Shown here one piece after another: positions 37,099 through 45,402 of a DNA stretch of 64,000 nucleotides (within the stretch, counting starts at the first letter, position 1; the number at the start of each line of letters is the position of its first letter). The stretch is from Fidelibacterota bacterium. Lineage in GTDB: Bacteria > Fidelibacterota > Marinisomatia > SCGC-AAA003-L08 > JACNLC01. The translations under genes and the position numbers were made by a program. Location: NCBI GenBank assembly GCA_018657495.1, contig JABHXA010000007.1, positions 62,001 to 126,000 on the forward strand. The letters run 5' to 3'. Below the pieces are notes generated by a model, which was not told the DNA's origin, searched no databases, and worked only from the letters and a program-made list of their open reading frames with translations.

Positions 37099-38252
37099 TT
37101 AAATACCTTAACATAATATTTATTATTAATTTGTGTTTTGCAACTTCAAATTTTACCTTTGAATATTCCTCTAATACCTTAAATGACAGCCTATTTATAA
37201 TGTCAGCAATAAATGGTGAAATATCAATATCGGGAAGTGATGATCAATATATAACTCTGTCCCAACAGCTTGATCCTTCGGATAACTCTGTAAATATTGA
37301 AAGGGGAAATCTTAAATCTGAAAATGGTACACTTAGTTTCCTACCCCAACCTGGGTTATCCTTATCTGACAATAACATATATGATATCAGTGTCCCAAAA
37401 GAAATTAATATCAAATTGGACTTATATGGCGGGAATTTAAATATCTCAAATATCAATGGCGATATTTATGTTACAAAACTTAGTGGTAACATCCGTATGA
37501 CTGATATTATTGGGACATCTAATATCTCAACTGGAGAAGGATTTCTCGAATTGATAAATATCTCTGGTGACTGCGTTGGAAAAGTATTGGAGGGGAATAT
37601 TGAAGTACAAAAGAGTAATGGTGATTTTACATTAAACACTGGTAGTGGAAATATAAGTATCAAGAATTCCGAAGGCAATGTAGATTTAAAAACCTATGTA
37701 GGCAACTGTACCCTACAGAATTTAGATGGTAAAATAATTAATACATCCACTAAAGGTGGAAATATTTATATTAAATCTATTACTGCAGACTCTTCATATT
37801 TCAAAACATTGGCAGGAGATATCCATGCTGAGAATATTGATGGAATTATTATATCTGAGACATACGGAGGTATAATCGAGGCAAAGAATATAACTGGGGA
37901 TATAATTTTTGAAAACTATACTGGAAATATAACTGCTGAAAATATTCACGGCAGACTAAATATTAATGCCTATTCTGGAGATGTCTTTATAAATAGGTTT
38001 ATTCCCGATAAAAATATTGGGAGAGAATCCACAGTGAAAATTATCTCTGGTGATTTAGCACTCACTTTTGTCGATGAAAACACAGCATTAGAATTAAACA
38101 CTCAGGGAGGTAAAATTTCTAGTAATATCGCTGTTATATCAAAGAAATTCCCTTATTCTGGAAAGTACACTCCAAAAAATGAATCACACAAAATAGTTGT
38201 ATCAATATTTAAAGGTGATATTGTTATTAATAGAGGAGAGTTTAATGAATAG
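37095..38252 (+). CDS. Exported DUF4097-type beta-helix repeat protein
   Basis: A 385-residue protein with a signal peptide (about 1-17) and a long run of short beta-strand repeats built on patterns like NISNINGDIYV, SNGDFTLNTGSGNISIKNSE, GNVDLKTYVGNCTLQNLDGK and GDIIFENYTGNITAENIHG. This is the adhesin-like DUF4097 fold, which forms a right-handed beta-helix. It overlaps the anti-sigma-like gene by four bases. DUF4097 proteins commonly sit in ECF or PspC/LiaF-type operons, and the exact task is not established. Confidence 0.82.
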   Translation: MIKYLNIIFIINLCFATSNFTFEYSSNTLNDSLFIMSAINGEISISGSDDQYITLSQQLDPSDNSVNIERGNLKSENGTLSFLPQPGLSLSDNNIYDISVPKEINIKLDLYGGNLNISNINGDIYVTKLSGNIRMTDIIGTSNISTGEGFLELINISGDCVGKVLEGNIEVQKSNGDFTLNTGSGNISIKNSEGNVDLKTYVGNCTLQNLDGKIINTSTKGGNIYIKSITADSSYFKTLAGDIHAENIDGIIISETYGGIIEAKNITGDIIFENYTGNITAENIHGRLNINAYSGDVFINRFIPDKNIGRESTVKIISGDLALTFVDENTALELNTQGGKISSNIAVISKKFPYSGKYTPKNESHKIVVSIFKGDIVINRGEFNE

Positions 38253-39750
38253 ACAGTATCTTTTTTTATTAAAATTATTTTTAATTGTGTTGTTACTTTT
38301 TAGTATGATCTTCGGCAATAAACACAAAAGCCCTGAATGTCTTTCAATTGTTGATACAGAAGAAATTATTAAAAGAAAAGGTGTCTTAAAAATATTTAAC
38401 GATTTTGACATTTCAGAGGATATGGTTGTTAATGGCAATTTGAAAATTATTGGGGGCAATCTGGCAATTTCAGGTACAGTGAATGGTGAAATTCATGTAC
38501 TTGGGGGTAATATTAACATCAACAATACAGCTGTTATTAATGGGACAATTATTGCCTTAGGCGGGACAATCTACAAAAATCCAAGTGCGATTATTAAAGG
38601 TGAAGTCCTGGAGGTTAATCAAAATAAAGTTTCATTTTCAAGAAAAAAAATCAAAAGAGGATCAGGTTGGAAAAATATCTGGCCTGATGATTCGCAATTA
38701 AGGATCATGAGTGAAAGAGACACAAGATCTGATGCATATCTTGATGATGTTTGGGTTAGGTATAATCGTTCAGAAGGATTATTTGTGCAATTGAACATGC
38801 ACGTTATAAACGAATATATTTCTGGAAATATTTTGTATGGTGGAATCGGACGATCCTTTAGCAGAAATAAATATTCAGGGATAATCGGCATTGAACAGCG
38901 ATTATTCCATAATAACTTCCAATTTTATTTAGAAAGATATGATAAATCCCATACAGATGATATATGGAGAATGAGCGATAAACTAAACTCACTTGCTGCA
39001 TTTCTAATTCATGAAGATTTTCTCGATTGGTATCATACAGATGGATTCCAGGGAGGAATTAATATCAATTTACCTCTTAGTATTAATGCTAATCTGAACT
39101 ATACGGACGAAACTCAGGCAAGAATGAATACTGTCGCTTCCTGGTCATTGTTTGGTAGCAATAAAGACTTTAGGGGATTATTTCCAATACAAGAAGGAGA
39201 TGAGGTTAATTACAAATGGGAAATAAGTACCGGACAGCCTTATCAATGGAATTACAATTCCTCATTTACCTCATATTTAAAATATTCTCAAACAGAATCA
39301 ACTGATTTGTCAGATTTTAACTATGATAAAAAAGAATTTGCCATAAACACATTTTTACCTTTTGCGCGAAACGTAGGTATTCATTTTTTATTGAATGCTG
39401 GTTCTTTATCTGGAAACAATTACGGCTTGCAACATATGTTCCATATCGGGGGCATTGGATCGCTTAGAGGATATGATTGGAAGCAATTTTCCGATAATCA
39501 GTATTCTTCAGGTACCATAGAGCTTGTATTTGACGAATTGTCAATTTTCTATGACCGGGCTGCTACCTGGGAGTCAAGCCAAAGCTCCATATCAGCAGAT
39601 CACTGGAATAAATTAATTAAATCGCACTCAGGAGCCTCTTTCGGCATGAGTGTTGGAAATAAAAAAGCCCGGCTGGATATTATTAAACCTCTCAGGACTG
39701 AAGACAATGAAATTATTATCAATTTTATCCTCAATGATATAAACTTTTAG
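38245..39750 (+). CDS. Exported bactofilin-like domain fused to an Omp85/BamA-like barrel
   Basis: I start at ATG 38245, preceded by GAGGAGAG, not at the upstream 38197. A signal peptide (about 1-26) is followed by a short bactofilin-like beta-helix (about 65-125) with strand repeats VVNGNLKIIGGNLAISGTVN, then GEIHVLGGNINI and GTIIALGGTI. From about residue 150 to the end the protein looks like an outer-membrane beta-barrel of the Omp85/surface antigen type, with GGIGSLRGYDWKQF carrying the LRGY-type motif. The domain pairing is unusual, because bactofilins are normally cytoplasmic. It is part of the ECF operon and overlaps the DUF4097 gene by eight bases. Confidence 0.78.
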   Translation: MNRQYLFLLKLFLIVLLLFSMIFGNKHKSPECLSIVDTEEIIKRKGVLKIFNDFDISEDMVVNGNLKIIGGNLAISGTVNGEIHVLGGNININNTAVINGTIIALGGTIYKNPSAIIKGEVLEVNQNKVSFSRKKIKRGSGWKNIWPDDSQLRIMSERDTRSDAYLDDVWVRYNRSEGLFVQLNMHVINEYISGNILYGGIGRSFSRNKYSGIIGIEQRLFHNNFQFYLERYDKSHTDDIWRMSDKLNSLAAFLIHEDFLDWYHTDGFQGGININLPLSINANLNYTDETQARMNTVASWSLFGSNKDFRGLFPIQEGDEVNYKWEISTGQPYQWNYNSSFTSYLKYSQTESTDLSDFNYDKKEFAINTFLPFARNVGIHFLLNAGSLSGNNYGLQHMFHIGGIGSLRGYDWKQFSDNQYSSGTIELVFDELSIFYDRAATWESSQSSISADHWNKLIKSHSGASFGMSVGNKKARLDIIKPLRTEDNEIIINFILNDINF

Positions 39751-39761
39751 GAAATTGCCTC

Positions 39762-40616
39762 ATGAGACTAATTTTTATTATTTGTATTATTTCTCTGGGA
39801 ATCCCTAATTCACATGAAAATATCATTACACTAAATGAACCATTAAATGACACTCAATCATTAAAGGTAAATATCAGTTATAGTCTTGGTGACTTCGTTT
39901 TGGAACATGGACAGGAAAATATGGCGGTTACAGGATATTTGAAATATAATTCAAAAAATTTTGAAGGGAAACTTGAATATGATCAATTTGGTTCTCACGG
40001 CATTTTAAATCTTGAAACTAATATGGATATTGATTTTGACTGGGAGTTTAATGACACTAAAAAAAATCCAATTTACAATGAAGCAGAATTATACATTTCA
40101 CCTATAGTTCCAATCTCATTAAATATTGGGGTAGGCATGGGTAATTCCTTAATATCATTAGATAAGATAAAAATTGAAGAATTTGTTCTTGATTGTGGAT
40201 TGTGTGAAACACAGATCGATATTGGAGCAAATAGAAACCCAATTGATTGTAGCAATTTAGATGTTGATGCTGGACTAGGCACAGTAAAAATCAATAATTT
40301 ACTAAATTTAAATACAACTGATATGGATTTCGATTGTGGATTAGGTACTATGGAATTAGATTTTACTGGTGAGTTATGGCAGGACGTAAATGTTGATATA
40401 TCGGTTGGTCTTGGTTCAGTTGACATGATATTCCAACCTGGAACAAATGTCATTTTTAAATATGAGAGTTCTTTTCTATCTAATGTTGATTTAAGTGATT
40501 TTAGATATAGTGGTGATAAATATTATAGTATTCCATTTATTGAAGACAACCCATCAATTATCATCACATGTTCCATTGGCGCAGGTACTTTAGATATTCA
40601 GTGGGTAGAAAATTAA
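39762..40616 (+). CDS. Exported beta-rich protein related to LiaF/toast-rack proteins
   Basis: A 284-residue exported protein with a signal peptide (about 1-16). It contains repeated short strands with conserved Gly-Leu-Gly turns: DAGLGTVKINN, DCGLGTMELDF and VGLGSVDMIF, and GAGTLDIQW at the end. This matches the toast-rack / DUF2154 and LiaF-type cell-wall-active response folds. It ends the ECF operon. In Firmicutes LiaF modulates an envelope-stress sensor; here the similarity is of fold style and the function is unknown. Confidence 0.7.
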   Translation: MRLIFIICIISLGIPNSHENIITLNEPLNDTQSLKVNISYSLGDFVLEHGQENMAVTGYLKYNSKNFEGKLEYDQFGSHGILNLETNMDIDFDWEFNDTKKNPIYNEAELYISPIVPISLNIGVGMGNSLISLDKIKIEEFVLDCGLCETQIDIGANRNPIDCSNLDVDAGLGTVKINNLLNLNTTDMDFDCGLGTMELDFTGELWQDVNVDISVGLGSVDMIFQPGTNVIFKYESSFLSNVDLSDFRYSGDKYYSIPFIEDNPSIIITCSIGAGTLDIQWVEN

Positions 40617-40656
40617 TTATTAAAACAATATAATCCATATCAATTAATTACCCATT

Positions 40657-40671
40657 ATATCATAATGATAT
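40657..40671 (+). promoter_or_regulatory. 15-base perfect palindrome upstream of the PDZ gene
   Basis: ATATCAT-A-ATGATAT is a perfect palindrome with 7-base arms. It extends further with one mismatch (ATT on the left pairs TAT on the right). It is centred about 110 bases upstream of the expected start of the candidate sigma-54 promoter, a usual position for an enhancer-binding protein site. The sequence is not the E. coli NtrC consensus, so its ligand is unknown. Confidence 0.5.
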
Positions 40672-40749
40672 TATCAGCAAAAAGCTTCAAACTCATCTAT
40701 TTGAATTAACACACTATTATTATACTACATACAAAGATAAAGTGTTATC

Positions 40750-40764
40750 TGGCACTCCGTTTGT
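40750..40764 (+). promoter_or_regulatory. Candidate sigma-54 (-24/-12) promoter
   Basis: TGGCAC-N5-TTGT matches the -24/-12 pattern TGGCAC-N5-TTGC except for the last base. Spacing between the GG and G positions is correct. The predicted start would be near 40775, about 35 bases before the ATG 40810. An NtrC-like activator is encoded 3 kb downstream. Confidence 0.55.
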
Positions 40765-40809
40765 TAAGTATTGATCGAACATAATCACAATTAACAAATG
40801 GAGAATAAA

Positions 40810-42054
40810 ATGTACAAACTAGTAAAAAGAATATTAATCGCTGGAATATTATATTCCTTATCAATTTCAACTGCTGCTGGAATTGATTTTCAGGATGAAT
40901 CTGATTTAGAAAAAGCCGATAATAACATCGATAAATTAGAAAAGAATCTTGAAATGTGGGAAGAAGATATGGAAAAATGGGGAGAAGATTTAGAGAGATC
41001 TATTGAACATGGAAACCCGATTCCTTCAATTCCACCTATTCCAGGATATTATGATTCAGATGAAAATTCAATTAGGCTTGGAATCTATCTAAGTGATTTG
41101 GATTTTGAAGAAGCTTATGAAATGCATTATGATGAATGCTATGGTGTGCTTGTGACAGGCGTTGTAAAAGGTGGTAACTCACATAAAGCTGGACTGACAA
41201 AAGGCGATATTATCATGGAATTTGATGGTCAAAAAGTTCGTTATGAAGATCACCTAATTAGTTTGAGGGACACTAAACGTATTGGTGATACAGTAACCAT
41301 CACATATTTTAGAAACGAAAATGTTCTTACTACAGATGTTACATTTGAAAAATATACTGAAGCAGAGGAAGATGAAAACGAAAGTTGGACTGGTACATCT
41401 TCAAAAAAGAATAAAAAAATGTCTGTTGGATTTGGTGGCGGCGGACCATATGCCACTTTTGTTGACTATGATTTAAAAAGACTCAATAATTATATTGAAT
41501 CACGTGGATTTGATCCAATTAAAGATGATGCCTTAGTTTTTGTTGGTGGCGGTGGAATGGGTAATGTTGGTAACGGATTATTTATCGGTGGTATGGGTGC
41601 CGGTTTTAAATATGAGTCAAATACCACAACTGCTGCTGGAAATGAACGAAAATTAAATATTGAATCTGGTTTTGGTGGTGTCCAGGTTGTCAAAAAAGTT
41701 GCTTTATTTTCTCCAAAAGTAATATTTGATTTTGGCACTGTTATTGGCGGTGGCCGCACTACTATAGAAGTTGGACAAACAGACGGGAATTATTCCTGGG
41801 ATAACACATCAGTAGATAATACAAATAATTGGTATGAGAAGTATGAAAAAGACTACTTTGTACTTTATCCCAGCGTAGGTGTAATGGTAAGAGTGAAAAG
41901 CTGGTTTGGAATACATGCTTCGGCAGGATACCTGAAGACATATTCACCAAAAGATGCCTGGAAGTCATTTCCTTTTGAAGATGATGTGGCTGGTCCAGCT
42001 CCTGAGCCAATCAATGGACAAACTCTAGCAATTGGGGTATGGTTCGGACACTAA
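40810..42054 (+). CDS. Exported PDZ-domain protein with glycine-rich beta domain
   Basis: I start at ATG 40810 because GGAG lies six bases upstream and the product then begins MYKLVKRILIAGILYSLSIS, a signal peptide. Next is a short acidic coiled coil (LEKADNNIDKLEKNLEMWEE region), then a PDZ domain (about 75-160) with GVLVTGVVKGGNSHKAGLTK and GDIIMEFDGQKV. The C-terminal half is glycine-rich and beta-like, with FVGGGGMGNVGNGLFIGGMG and a final HASAGYLKTYSP, resembling an outer-membrane or surface beta structure. There is no protease domain, so it is not a DegP. Function unknown; a sigma-54-like site and a strong terminator bracket it. Confidence 0.78.
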   Translation: MYKLVKRILIAGILYSLSISTAAGIDFQDESDLEKADNNIDKLEKNLEMWEEDMEKWGEDLERSIEHGNPIPSIPPIPGYYDSDENSIRLGIYLSDLDFEEAYEMHYDECYGVLVTGVVKGGNSHKAGLTKGDIIMEFDGQKVRYEDHLISLRDTKRIGDTVTITYFRNENVLTTDVTFEKYTEAEEDENESWTGTSSKKNKKMSVGFGGGGPYATFVDYDLKRLNNYIESRGFDPIKDDALVFVGGGGMGNVGNGLFIGGMGAGFKYESNTTTAAGNERKLNIESGFGGVQVVKKVALFSPKVIFDFGTVIGGGRTTIEVGQTDGNYSWDNTSVDNTNNWYEKYEKDYFVLYPSVGVMVRVKSWFGIHASAGYLKTYSPKDAWKSFPFEDDVAGPAPEPINGQTLAIGVWFGH

Positions 42055-42082
42055 ACCTCCACCAATCAATTAAAATTTATCA

Positions 42083-42119
42083 GTGCAGTTGGGAATCATT
42101 TCCAACTGCACTTTTTTTT
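42083..42119 (+). terminator. Rho-independent terminator after the PDZ gene
   Basis: Stem GTGCAGTTGG-GAA with TTCC-AACTGCAC (one bulged G) and a TCAT loop, followed by eight T. It lies 28 bases after the PDZ gene stop, so the DUF4390 gene and NtrY/NtrC genes need their own promoter. Confidence 0.92.
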
Positions 42120-42174
42120 ATTTAAATTTGACTTATTATTATTAGATATATAATCGCAATACAAGGACTAGATC

Positions 42175-42744
42175 ATTAACTTTTTAACTGATAAAATTAT
42201 TACCGGCATAATTACATTGGGTTCGCTATTCTATTCAACCATTAATGGGGTTAATGCAGAATTCGATTCTATAGAATTCTTTCCCAAGAGCAGTTCGCTT
42301 ACTGTCAGTACAAAATTAATAAATTGTTTTACACCCGAGTTTGAACAGATTATACTTGCCGGTCAGCCAGTAAGATTTTATTATTCTTTTCAAATAGTTA
42401 ATCCTGAAAGTAAGAAAGTGGCGTACGAAAAGAATATTTATCACCAAATACAATATTTCCACCTGGACAAACAGTTCACCGTTTACACTTCAGAAAATCA
42501 AGTTGTTTATAAGACCGAATCTTTCGAACGGGCAAAGGAACATTTGACCTCCCTGGAACAAATTGACGCCTGTACCCTGGATGATATCAAAAAACATGTT
42601 GAATACAAATTAAAAGTTTCTGCCCATCTTGAAAAAATATTTATTCAAAGCATTAATAAAGAAATAAATCTAATGTTTTATTGGAATAGTATTAAACCCG
42701 AAATTGAATCAAGTACCTTTACTCATAAGATTATTACCAGATGA
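42175..42744 (+). CDS. DUF4390 exported protein, probable ATT start
   Basis: A 189-residue protein with a signal peptide and a DUF4390-like body (AEFDSIEFFPKSSSLTVSTK, then CFTPEFEQIILAGQPVRFYY). In-frame TTG 42217 would remove most of the signal peptide. ATT at 42175 has AAGGA seven bases upstream and gives a normal signal peptide (NFLTDKIITGIITLGSLFYS, ending GVNA). There is no in-frame ATG or GTG after the TAG at 42169. DUF4390 genes commonly precede NtrY-like kinase genes, as here (four-base overlap). The molecular role is unknown; periplasmic signalling is a reasonable guess. Confidence 0.82.
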   Translation: MNFLTDKIITGIITLGSLFYSTINGVNAEFDSIEFFPKSSSLTVSTKLINCFTPEFEQIILAGQPVRFYYSFQIVNPESKKVAYEKNIYHQIQYFHLDKQFTVYTSENQVVYKTESFERAKEHLTSLEQIDACTLDDIKKHVEYKLKVSAHLEKIFIQSINKEINLMFYWNSIKPEIESSTFTHKIITR

Positions 42745-43940
42745 AAATTAAACTGCCTTCAATTCGAATTCAGTTCTTAATACTGGTTCAATTCCTTCTT
42801 ATATTTTCTGTTTTATTTTATCGATTTTACTTTATTCAAAACTTTGATCGTTATGAGGAAACAATTAACTCTTTGGATTTTGAAGGTACTTTGAATAATG
42901 TATATCAAAATAATAAAGAATTTATACCAGAAATTCAATTTACTGATTTTAAACAGGATTTTGAAAATCTTCATAGAAATATAAAAGAACGTCAATTTGC
43001 AGCTGATTCCTTCCGAAATGAAATGGAGTTATACTCTATTTATATCCTGACTTTTATTATAATATTTGTATTTTTGTTTACAATATTCACATTTAAACTA
43101 ATTACCGGACCCTTAGAACGATTGCAATCGGCAACACAAAAACTGTCAAAAGGTAATTTATCCATTCAAATCCCAGAAAGTAGATACTCACCCTTAAATG
43201 AATTGATTTTATCCTTTAACTCAATGGTGAATGAACTTGATCAGACCAGATCAAAATTAATCGCAACAGAAAAGGATGCTGTCTGGCGTGAAATGGCAAG
43301 GGCTATGGCCCACGAAATTAAAAATCCCTTAACTCCATTGCAGTTAACGTCTGAACGATTGGAAATGAAATACCTTGAGTCACATGATGAAGCATTAAAA
43401 ATTCTTCCAAGATCATTAGAAATAATTAAAGAAGAGATTTCTAATTTGAAACGGCTGACAGTTGAATTTACAAAGTTTGCACGGCTACCAAAAGCCGAAC
43501 CGGAAGAATTTAAATTGAGCGAGTGTATCTTAGATATTATCAAGTCTTATGAAAATGATGCTAATATTCAATTTAAAACAGACTATCCGCAAGAAACAAT
43601 TTATGCTGATAAATTTCAGCTAAGGCAGGTTTTAGTAAATATTATTCAGAATGGTATACAGGCATGTGATGAGAATCCTGAAATTACTATTTACGTTGAA
43701 GAAAAAAACAAAGGCTATATATCCATCAATGTTACAGACAACGGTAAGGGAATTCCTGAAAAAGAAATTCCCATGATATTTGAACCCTATTATTCAAAAC
43801 GAAAAAAAGGTACTGGACTCGGACTAGCAATTGTTAAAAAGATTATTGAACAACATGGAGGTGATATGTCAGTTGATAGCACAGTAAATGTTGGTTCAAC
43901 ATTTTGTATTAACCTTCCAATTTATAAAAGTAATGATTGA
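42741..43940 (+). CDS. NtrY-like membrane sensor histidine kinase
   Basis: A 399-residue kinase with two membrane segments (about 9-28 and 97-121) flanking a short periplasmic region, a HAMP domain (about 122-175), the phosphoacceptor helix EMARAMAHEIKNPLTPLQL (His near 191), the N box VNIIQNGIQACDENP and ATP lid motifs TDNGKGIPE and KGTGLGLAIVKKII. The PLTPLQL sequence after the His is typical of NtrY. It is followed after six bases by the NtrC-like regulator, its evident partner. The signal sensed is unknown. Confidence 0.93.
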   Translation: MKIKLPSIRIQFLILVQFLLIFSVLFYRFYFIQNFDRYEETINSLDFEGTLNNVYQNNKEFIPEIQFTDFKQDFENLHRNIKERQFAADSFRNEMELYSIYILTFIIIFVFLFTIFTFKLITGPLERLQSATQKLSKGNLSIQIPESRYSPLNELILSFNSMVNELDQTRSKLIATEKDAVWREMARAMAHEIKNPLTPLQLTSERLEMKYLESHDEALKILPRSLEIIKEEISNLKRLTVEFTKFARLPKAEPEEFKLSECILDIIKSYENDANIQFKTDYPQETIYADKFQLRQVLVNIIQNGIQACDENPEITIYVEEKNKGYISINVTDNGKGIPEKEIPMIFEPYYSKRKKGTGLGLAIVKKIIEQHGGDMSVDSTVNVGSTFCINLPIYKSND

Positions 43941-43946
43941 GTAATA

Positions 43947-45305
43947 ATGAATATACTTGTCGTAGATGATGAAAAAAATATAAGATATACATTAACTGAT
44001 ATTTTAACAGATGAAGGATATCATGTCAAAAGTGTGGATACAGGGGAAAAGTGTATCAAAATATTGAAAAAACAACGGTTTGATATGCTTATTCTGGATG
44101 TGCGATTACCCGGTATGGATGGTATCCAAGTATATGAAAAAATCATTCAATCTGAAATTGATATTGATGTCTTGGTTATTTCGGGTCATAGCGGTATCCA
44201 AACTGCAGTAAAAGCTGTAAAACTCGGCGCCTATGATTTTATTGAGAAACCACTATCCTTGTCAAAATTACTTACAGCCGTCCGGAATATTGCTGAAAAA
44301 AGATCTCTTCAAATATCGGTAAATCAAAACCAATCTGAAAAGAAACAAAAATACAATATGATTGGGGAATCTCCTCAAATTAAAAGTATTAGAGATACTA
44401 TCAATAAGGTAGCCCCCACGGAAGCAAAAGTTCTAATCCGCGGTGAAAGTGGAACTGGTAAAGAATTAGTTGCATGGGCTATACATGAGGAAAGTAACCG
44501 GAATGAAAAACCGTTTATTGCTTTCAATTCAGCAGCATTACCATCTGAATTGGTTGAAAGCGAGTTATTTGGATATGATAAAGGGGCTTTTACTGGTGCG
44601 GAAAAAAGAAAAATCGGTAAACTTGAACTTGCTCACAATGGTACTTTATTTTTAGACGAAATCGGCGACATGAGTATGACAACACAGGCTAAAGTACTCA
44701 GAGTCATCCAAGAAGGAACGTTTGAACGTGTGGGAGGAGAAAATACTATAACAATTGACGTTAGAATATTAGCCGCCACTCATAAGAATTTAGAAGATAT
44801 GATTGAGGAAGGGTATTTCAGACAAGACTTGTTCTATAGGCTAAATGTACTGCCTATCACAATCCCACCTCTGAGAGATAGAACCGGGGATAGACTATAC
44901 CTTGCCAATCACTTTCTTAAACATTTCTGTTTTGAAATGAAAACCAATGTTAAAAAGCTCACTCCAAACGCAGGAATTTTGCTTGATACATATAATTTTC
45001 CCGGGAATGTTAGGGAATTAAAAAATTTGATAGAGAGATTATGCATATTAGTAAGTACTGATAAAATTGCCAAAAAAGATATCCTACCTCATATCAGTGG
45101 ATTAAACGCAGCTAAAGAAGAATATAGTTTCATGTCCTCAAATAATTTTGCCGATGCAAAAAGAGATTTTGAAATTCAATACTTAACTGAAAAATTAAAA
45201 AATTGTAATTGGAATATCAGCCTTACTGCAGAAAATCTCGGGATGAAACAGCCCAACCTCTCCAGAAAAATGAAAGATCTAAATATCTCAAGGTATAATC
45301 AATAA
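43947..45305 (+). CDS. NtrC-family sigma-54-dependent response regulator
   Basis: A 452-residue enhancer-binding protein. The receiver domain has LILDVRLPGMDG with the phosphorylated Asp, and IEKPLSLSKLL with the conserved Lys. The AAA+ domain has Walker A GESGTGKE, GAFTGAEKRKIGKLELA, the loop that contacts sigma-54, and Walker B GTLFLDEIGDM. The C-terminal Fis-type helix-turn-helix ends NISLTAENLGMKQPNLSRKM. Partner of the NtrY-like kinase. A sigma-54-like promoter and palindrome occur at 40657-40764, so the PDZ gene is a candidate target. Confidence 0.94.
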   Translation: MNILVVDDEKNIRYTLTDILTDEGYHVKSVDTGEKCIKILKKQRFDMLILDVRLPGMDGIQVYEKIIQSEIDIDVLVISGHSGIQTAVKAVKLGAYDFIEKPLSLSKLLTAVRNIAEKRSLQISVNQNQSEKKQKYNMIGESPQIKSIRDTINKVAPTEAKVLIRGESGTGKELVAWAIHEESNRNEKPFIAFNSAALPSELVESELFGYDKGAFTGAEKRKIGKLELAHNGTLFLDEIGDMSMTTQAKVLRVIQEGTFERVGGENTITIDVRILAATHKNLEDMIEEGYFRQDLFYRLNVLPITIPPLRDRTGDRLYLANHFLKHFCFEMKTNVKKLTPNAGILLDTYNFPGNVRELKNLIERLCILVSTDKIAKKDILPHISGLNAAKEEYSFMSSNNFADAKRDFEIQYLTEKLKNCNWNISLTAENLGMKQPNLSRKMKDLNISRYNQ

Positions 45306-45402
45306 TACCTGATATTACTCATCTGTTTTCGACTACTCTATTTTAAAAATAACAAAATATTATATTAGAAATAAACATAATATTTATAATTGTCTCGGAT
45401 CA

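Noticed and set aside
38197..38244. Upstream start of the bactofilin/Omp85 gene at 38197
   Set aside because: It extends into the previous gene's coding sequence; ATG 38245 has a strong GAGGAGAG site and begins with a good signal peptide.
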